Origin: Arthrobacter oryzae
GTDB lineage: Bacteria > Actinomycetota > Actinomycetes > Actinomycetales > Micrococcaceae
Assembly (NCBI RefSeq): GCF_030812315.1
Contig: NZ_JAUSSM010000006.1
Coordinates: 267,053-331,052, forward strand
Direction of reading: 5' to 3'
DNA length: 64,000 nucleotides
Below the pieces are notes generated by a model. It had not been told where the DNA came from. It made no database searches and saw only the letters and a program-made list of their open reading frames with translations. Both the position numbers and the translations under genes were made by a program. This document shows positions 59,506 through 64,000 of the stretch, piece after piece (within the stretch, counting starts at the first letter, position 1; every line of letters starts with the position of its first letter).

Positions 59506-60855
59506 ATGAGCCAAGCACCCCTGCCCACGCCCGGCGCCAAGCCCCGCACCGTCCTCGGCTACGGCAGCTACGCGGAATCGCTGCGCATCGGCGAGATCCT
59601 GCGCAAGGAAACGGTGGGTGGAGCCCTGCTGGTGGCCGCGGCCGTCATCGCGCTGATCTGGGCAAACTCACCGGTCTCCGACAGCTACTTCGCGCTGCGG
59701 GACTTCCGGATTGGCTATGAGCCCTGGCACCTCGAACTGAGCCTGGGCGCCTGGGCTGCCGATGGTCTGCTGGCCATCTTCTTTTTCCTGGTGGGCCTTG
59801 AACTCAAGCGGGAATTTGTGGCGGGCGACCTCCGCCAGCTGAACAAATCAATCGTGCCCGTGGCGGCAGCGGCCGGCGGCGTGCTTGTCCCGGCCCTGAT
59901 CTATGCCGCGGTGAACATATACAGCCCGGAAACCCTGCGCGGGTGGGCCATTCCCACCGCAACAGACATCGCGTTCGCCGTCGCGGTGCTGGCAATCATC
60001 GGCTCGCACCTGCCAAGCGCCCTGCGCATCTTCCTGCTTACCCTGGCAGTAGTGGATGATCTTATTGCCATCAGCATCATCGCTTTCTTCTACTCCAGCG
60101 ACATCCAGGCGGCTCCGCTCCTGCTCGCCCTCATCCCGCTGGCGCTGTACGCCTTCCTTGCCCAGAAGTACCGCCGCTTTTTCGGCACCCACTTCATGGC
60201 TGCCTGGGCCATCCTTCTCCCGCTCGGCATTGCCACGTGGGCGCTGGTGCACGCCTCCGGCATTCATGCCACGGTGGCCGGCGTGCTGCTCGGGTTCGCC
60301 GTCCCGGTGCTCCGTTCCAAGGCCGGCGGTGGTCCGGAAGCCGGCCCCGGCCTCGCGGAAATCTTCGAACACCGGTTCCGTCCCATCTCCGCCGGCGTGG
60401 CCGTTCCCATCTTCGCCTTCTTCTCCGCCGGCGTTGCCACGGGAGGCTGGGAAGGCCTGGGGTCTGCCTTGGCCGACCCCGTGGCCATCGGCATCATCAT
60501 GGCGCTTGTCCTGGGCAAGCCTGTCGGCATCATGGGCACCACCTGGATCCTTACCAAGGCCACCAGGGCGCGGCTGGACGCGTCCTTCAAATGGATCGAC
60601 GTTTTCGGCGTCTCGCTGCTGGCCGGAATCGGCTTCACCGTGTCCCTGCTGGTCGCGGAACTCAGCTTCGGCCACGGCAGCCTGCATGACGACCACGCCA
60701 AGGTGGGCATCCTGGCGGCGTCGCTTCTCGCCGCAATCCTGGCCACTGTGGTGCTGCGGACCAGGAACCGGCAGTACCGCCTGGCCGAGGAGCGGGAGAA
60801 AGTTGACTCGGACCAGGACGGCATCCCGGACGTCTATGAGCACGGAAGCCGCTGA
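59506..60855 (+). CDS. nhaA: Na+/H+ antiporter NhaA
   Basis: The 449-residue protein is an NhaA antiporter with [26 protein letters not shown] and V-V-D-D-L-I-A-I; the Asp of T-D-I-A-F-A and the D-D pair are the ion-translocation residues. It exchanges Na+ for H+ at alkaline pH. The ATG at 59506 follows a 60-nt leader from the predicted start. The acidic C-terminal tail ([10 protein letters not shown]) extends past the family core. Confidence 0.92.
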   Translation: MSQAPLPTPGAKPRTVLGYGSYAESLRIGEILRKETVGGALLVAAAVIALIWANSPVSDSYFALRDFRIGYEPWHLELSLGAWAADGLLAIFFFLVGLELKREFVAGDLRQLNKSIVPVAAAAGGVLVPALIYAAVNIYSPETLRGWAIPTATDIAFAVAVLAIIGSHLPSALRIFLLTLAVVDDLIAISIIAFFYSSDIQAAPLLLALIPLALYAFLAQKYRRFFGTHFMAAWAILLPLGIATWALVHASGIHATVAGVLLGFAVPVLRSKAGGGPEAGPGLAEIFEHRFRPISAGVAVPIFAFFSAGVATGGWEGLGSALADPVAIGIIMALVLGKPVGIMGTTWILTKATRARLDASFKWIDVFGVSLLAGIGFTVSLLVAELSFGHGSLHDDHAKVGILAASLLAAILATVVLRTRNRQYRLAEEREKVDSDQDGIPDVYEHGSR

Positions 60856-60870
60856 CGCTCCAGGGATCCC

Positions 60871-60899
60871 TTGAAACGACATACCCCTAGGGGTATGCT
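60871..60899 (+). promoter_or_regulatory. Promoter with CsoR/CstR-type operator
   Basis: TTGAAA (60871-60876) and TATGCT (60894-60899) have a 17-bp spacer. The 18-bp palindrome CATACCCCTAGGGGTATG (60880-60897) fills that spacer, the usual pattern of CsoR, CstR and RicR operators (ATACCC-N-GGGTAT). A regulator gene is not in the window. Confidence 0.78.
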
Positions 60900-60944
60900 T
60901 TTCGGTACGGTCGGGAAGCTGCCGCGCCCGCCGAGGAGGATGCC

Positions 60945-62294
60945 ATGGATGTCATTGTCATCGATACCCCGCAGCTGGGGGACCGGAGCTACCTGGTGCA
61001 CGACGGCACAGTCGGGCTTGTAATCGATCCGCAGCGGGACACGGACCGGGTGGAAGCCGCCGCCCGTGAAGCGGGCGTCACCATCACCCATGTCGCTGAA
61101 ACCCACCTGCACAACGACTACCTCACCGGCGGCCTGGAACTCGCCAAAGCCCACGGTGCGAAGTACCTGGTGAACGCCGCAGACGCGGTGCAGTTCGAGC
61201 GCGAAGCCATCACCGACGGCCAGGCTGTCCGCGTGGGATCCCTGACCGTGAAGGCCGTCGCCACGCCGGGGCACACCCACACGCACCTGTCGTTCATCGT
61301 GGACGACGGCGAAAAACAGGCGGTCTTTTCGGGCGGCAGCCTCCTCTACGGCTCAGTGGGCCGGACCGACCTCGTGGCCGACGCGGACACCGTGGGCCTC
61401 GCCCATAACCAGTACGCCTCCGTGCGCCGCCTCGTGGCCGAGGCCCGGGAGGACGCCGCACTCTTCCCCACGCACGGCTTCGGCTCCTTTTGCTCGGTGG
61501 GACCGGCCACCGGAGCCGGTTCCTCCACGGTGGGCGAGCAGCTCAACGCCAACCACGCCCTGACCGACCCGGACGAGGACCACTTCGTCCAGGAGCTCAT
61601 CGCCAATCTCTCCGCCTATCCGTCCTACTACGCACACATGGGCGCCCGGAACGCCAACGGACCCGGGCCGGCGGACCTCGCCGTTCCGGAGTCCGTGGAC
61701 CCTGCTGAGCTCACCCGCCGCCTTCACGACGGCGAATGGGTGGTTGACCTCCGCCGCCGCGTGGCCTTCGCCGGCAACCACCTCAAAGGCAGCGTCAGCT
61801 TCGAATACGGGCGCGGCTCCAACTTCACCACCTACGTTGGCTGGGTCCTGCCCTGGGATGAGAAGCTGACCCTGGTGGGCTCGCACGACGACGTTGAAAA
61901 AGCCGTCCGCGACCTTTCCCGCATCGGCATCGATTCACCGGATGCCGCCGTCGGAACCGAACCGCAGGCACTGGCCCCGGATGCCGCCATCGACTCCTAC
62001 CCGCGCGTGGGCTGGGACGGCCTGCTGGCGGGCCGCGCCGAAGATGACACGGTCCTGGATGTGCGACGCGCGGATGAGTTCGCGGCGTCCCATGTGGCCG
62101 GAGCGGTCAACGTCCCGGTGCACCAGCTCCTGGCCCGCATGGACGAAGTGCCCGCGGGAAAGCTGTGGGTCCACTGCGGCTCCGGCTACCGCGCCGGCGT
62201 CGCAGCCAGCCTGCTGCGGCGTGCGGGCAGGGATGTGGTCCACCTGGATGCGAGGTTCGGCGACGCCGAGGCGGCCGGTGTCCCCTTGGATTAA
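60945..62294 (+). CDS. CstB-like metallo-beta-lactamase-fold persulfide enzyme with rhodanese domains
   Basis: The 449-residue protein has an MBL domain (1-240), a middle pseudo-rhodanese (about 255-345) without Cys, and a C-terminal rhodanese with C411 in V-H-C-G-S-G-Y-R-A-G. This order is that of CstB, a persulfide dioxygenase-sulfurtransferase. The MBL has H54-L-H56-N-D58-Y and H110, but the third iron ligand (Asp in T-G-D) is G131 in S-G-G-S. Fe binding may therefore differ. Together with the CsoR/CstR-type operator, a role in handling reactive sulfur is likely. Confidence 0.78.
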   Translation: MDVIVIDTPQLGDRSYLVHDGTVGLVIDPQRDTDRVEAAAREAGVTITHVAETHLHNDYLTGGLELAKAHGAKYLVNAADAVQFEREAITDGQAVRVGSLTVKAVATPGHTHTHLSFIVDDGEKQAVFSGGSLLYGSVGRTDLVADADTVGLAHNQYASVRRLVAEAREDAALFPTHGFGSFCSVGPATGAGSSTVGEQLNANHALTDPDEDHFVQELIANLSAYPSYYAHMGARNANGPGPADLAVPESVDPAELTRRLHDGEWVVDLRRRVAFAGNHLKGSVSFEYGRGSNFTTYVGWVLPWDEKLTLVGSHDDVEKAVRDLSRIGIDSPDAAVGTEPQALAPDAAIDSYPRVGWDGLLAGRAEDDTVLDVRRADEFAASHVAGAVNVPVHQLLARMDEVPAGKLWVHCGSGYRAGVAASLLRRAGRDVVHLDARFGDAEAAGVPLD

Positions 62295-62336
62295 GGCCGA
62301 AACGGGAGCGCGCGAGGCCCCGTTCTCTGGCAGAGT

Positions 62337-63347
62337 ATGAGCATGCTCACAGTTATTGGCGAAGGCCTGGTCGACGTTGTCCAACGCTCCTCGGGAATCG
62401 AAGCCCACGTGGGCGGCAGCCCGCTCAACGTGGCGGTGGGGCTGGCCCGGCTGGACCATCCCGTCCAGTTCATTGGCAGGTTTGGGCGCGATGCCTACGG
62501 CGAGTCCGTGGCGGCGCACCTGAAATCCAGTTCGGTGATGGTCCCGCAGGGCCCGGATGCCCTGCCAACCAGCGTGGCCACCGCATTGATCGACGACGAC
62601 GGCGCCGCCACCTACACGTTCGACCTCGCCTGGGAGCTCCCCGGGCTCAGCAACCGGCTGCCGTTCATGCTGCAGGGCACCACCCTGGTGCATACCGGTT
62701 CCATAGCCACCATGCTGGCGCCGGGCGCCGCGGAGGTTCTTGCCGCCGTCGAGCACGCCCACCCCTCCGCCACCATAAGCTTCGACCCCAATTGCCGCCC
62801 CAGCATCATCACCGACGTGGACTATGCCCGCCGGCAGGCGGAAAAGTTCGTAGCATTCGCCGATGTGGTGAAGGCCTCCGACGAGGACCTCGAATGGCTG
62901 TACCCCGGCGTGGACGTCCTCGAGTCGGCCCGGCGGTGGCTGTCCCTGGGCGGATCCGAGGGGCCCGCCCTGGTGGTGGTCACCCGCGGCGCGGCCGGTC
63001 CCTGGGGCATCACAGCCGCCGGTGAAGCCGAGTTCCCTGCGCCCAAGGTCGATGTGGCGGACACCGTCGGTGCTGGGGATTCCTTCATGGCCGCGCTGAT
63101 TTCCGGACTGGTGGACCGGGGCCTGGACGGGGCGCAGAACCGGAAGGAGCTCCGTGAATTCCCGGCCGAATCGCTCCGTGAACTGTTGGCCCATGCCACC
63201 TGGGCGGCGGCAGTAACGGTGTCCCGGCCCGGGGCGAACCCGCCCACCAGGGCCGAGCTGAACCACTTCGAACTCGGGACCCTGGAAAGAGACGCAACGC
63301 TTCTCGCCGACGACGACCTCAGGAATGCCGACTCCACCAGCAACTGA
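62337..63347 (+). CDS. PfkB-family carbohydrate kinase (fructokinase-like)
   Basis: The 336-residue kinase has V-I-G-E-G-L-V-D-V-V, the sugar-binding G-G-S-P-L-N-V-A-V-G-L-A-R-L and the catalytic D-T-V-G-A-G-D-S-F-M-A-A-L. G-G-S-P-x-N is typical of fructokinases, but ketohexose or other sugar kinases are possible. It ends 10 bp before the PEBP gene. Confidence 0.85.
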   Translation: MSMLTVIGEGLVDVVQRSSGIEAHVGGSPLNVAVGLARLDHPVQFIGRFGRDAYGESVAAHLKSSSVMVPQGPDALPTSVATALIDDDGAATYTFDLAWELPGLSNRLPFMLQGTTLVHTGSIATMLAPGAAEVLAAVEHAHPSATISFDPNCRPSIITDVDYARRQAEKFVAFADVVKASDEDLEWLYPGVDVLESARRWLSLGGSEGPALVVVTRGAAGPWGITAAGEAEFPAPKVDVADTVGAGDSFMAALISGLVDRGLDGAQNRKELREFPAESLRELLAHATWAAAVTVSRPGANPPTRAELNHFELGTLERDATLLADDDLRNADSTSN

Positions 63348-63357
63348 AAGGCAGCAG

Positions 63358-63864
63358 ATGTCCACCCACTCCCCATCCCTGCGCGTCAGCAGTGAGTCCT
63401 TCCACGACGGCCAAACCCTGCCGCCCGCCCAGCGCAGCGGCAAAATGCGTGCCGGCGGCAAGGACGAATCGCCGCAACTGAGCTGGAGCGGCGCTCCGGA
63501 CGGCACCAAGGGCTACGCCGTTACGATGTTCGATCCCGATGCCCCGGGCCGCGGCGGCTTCTGGCACTGGGCCGTGCTGGACGTCCCCGCCGGGGTGAGC
63601 TCGCTTCCCGCCGGAGCCGGAGACGAGGGCGGGCGGCTGCTTCCGGCCGGTGCGCTACAGCTGAAGAACGACGGCGGCTTCCACGGCTACCTGGGCGCCG
63701 CGCCGCCGCCCGGCCACGGTCCGCACCGCTACGTCGTCACGGTCTACGCCCTGGACGTGGAGCACCTCGGGCTGGACGCCGGGTTCAGTCCGGCCAAGCT
63801 GGAGCAGAAGCTGGCGCCGCACGTCCTGGGCCGCGGGACGCTCACGGGCATCTTCGAGCGCTGA
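63358..63864 (+). CDS. YbhB/YbcL-family (PEBP-like) protein
   Basis: The 168-residue protein has D-E-S-P-Q-L-S-W-S-G-A-P-D-G-T-K-G, M-F-D-P-D-A-P and F-W-H-W-A-V-L-D-V-P-A-G, the PEBP/RKIP ligand pocket motifs. Bacterial members bind small ligands but have no settled role. The ATG at 63358 is used because AGGCAGC lies upstream and the fold begins there. Confidence 0.86.
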   Translation: MSTHSPSLRVSSESFHDGQTLPPAQRSGKMRAGGKDESPQLSWSGAPDGTKGYAVTMFDPDAPGRGGFWHWAVLDVPAGVSSLPAGAGDEGGRLLPAGALQLKNDGGFHGYLGAAPPPGHGPHRYVVTVYALDVEHLGLDAGFSPAKLEQKLAPHVLGRGTLTGIFER

Positions 63865-63915
63865 GCCTGCCGAAATCGCCGGAAAGCTGCGAGTTCGCCG
63901 GAAGTTCGGAATGAA

Positions 63916-64000
63916 TCAAGCTGTTTGTGACAGCTGGTTGGTTTTGTAGTTGATGCCGGCGTGGGCCGGGGCGGCTGGTGCGGTGGGTTTGTTTCGGTAG
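63916..64000 (-). CDS. C-terminal end of an unidentified protein (open at window edge)
   Basis: On the minus strand an open frame ends at a TGA at 63918-63916 with Y-R-N-K-P-T-A-P-A-A-P-A and I-N-Y-K-T-N-Q-L-S-Q-T-A. The start lies beyond the window. It may be the tail of a mobile-element protein because the region after 63864 is not related to the preceding operon, but I cannot place it in a family. Confidence 0.3.
   Translation of the reverse strand, partial: YRNKPTAPAAPAHAGINYKTNQLSQTA

Noticed and set aside
63865..64000. Possible insertion sequence at the right edge
   Set aside because: Only about 28 codons of an unrecognised frame are visible and no inverted repeat or target duplication can be seen.
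1..64000. CRISPR arrays, prophage, restriction-modification or toxin-antitoxin systems
   Set aside because: No regularly spaced repeats, phage structural genes, methyltransferase motifs or typical toxin-antitoxin pairs were found on either strand.

Overview
The window is high-GC DNA with actinobacterial features: GTG and TTG starts, mycothiol-type maleylpyruvate isomerase, a cysteine-free L36 next to a CobW-like protein, PAS-ANTAR signalling, and many LacI-controlled sugar operons. The gene content and protein wording fit a soil Micrococcaceae of the Arthrobacter/Pseudarthrobacter type; this is inference without a database search. No rRNA, tRNA, CRISPR array, phage or intact insertion sequence was found.

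Layout. 0-5 kb: the end of a GntR-type regulator, a Zur-box-controlled CobW-like gene plus rpmJ, a patch of decayed genes (TetR with a nonsense codon, a frameshifted DUF4386 gene, a shortened SnoaL gene), two DUF3592 paralogues and a TM2 protein. 5-9 kb: a LacI regulator divergent from a DHDPS/NAL-family aldolase and an Nramp-related transporter that lacks the family's metal-binding motifs. 9.6-16 kb: a complete 3-hydroxybenzoate/gentisate pathway (monooxygenase, gentisate dioxygenase, mycothiol-dependent isomerase, fumarylpyruvate hydrolase, AAHS transporter) with an IclR regulator and two matching TTCTG-N5-CAGAA sites. 16.4-24.6 kb: a five-gene ABC-importer and COG4091-type dehydrogenase operon, its LacI regulator, and a beta-hydroxyacid dehydrogenase carrying the same operator. 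24.6-30.3 kb: a mixed region with LysR and isochorismatase remnants, DUF202 proteins, two paralogous secreted and C-terminally anchored Pro-rich proteins, a sarcosine-oxidase-like enzyme and a DedA protein.

30.3-34.4 kb: a LacI-ribokinase-RpiB-MFS operon headed by a 46-bp double operator, with a perfect operator-like palindrome inside the ribokinase gene. 34.5-41 kb: a GntR regulator divergent from a 5-oxoprolinase locus (pxpA, MFS, fused pxpBC, biotin carboxylase-BCCP). 41.6-51.4 kb: an arabinan/arabino-oligosaccharide regulon (secreted GH43 with one TGG-to-TAG nonsense codon, ABC importer, intracellular GH43, DUF624, GH51, LacI) tied together by three copies of a TTACAACGTTGCA operator. 51.4-64 kb: ArsR, DUF1508 proteins, PAS-ANTAR, TetR, a BASS-family transporter, SulP, a (p)ppGpp synthetase, a lipoprotein hydrolase, NhaA behind a possible structured leader, a CstB-like persulfide enzyme with a CsoR/CstR-type operator in its promoter, a PfkB kinase and a YbhB/PEBP protein.

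The main theme is many small catabolic modules, each with its own regulator and readable operators, mixed with at least five decaying genes. The least explained items are the Nramp-like/aldolase pair, the intragenic operator in rbsK, the duplicated initiation region of the arabinan divergon, the nhaA leader and the CstB-like enzyme missing an iron ligand.
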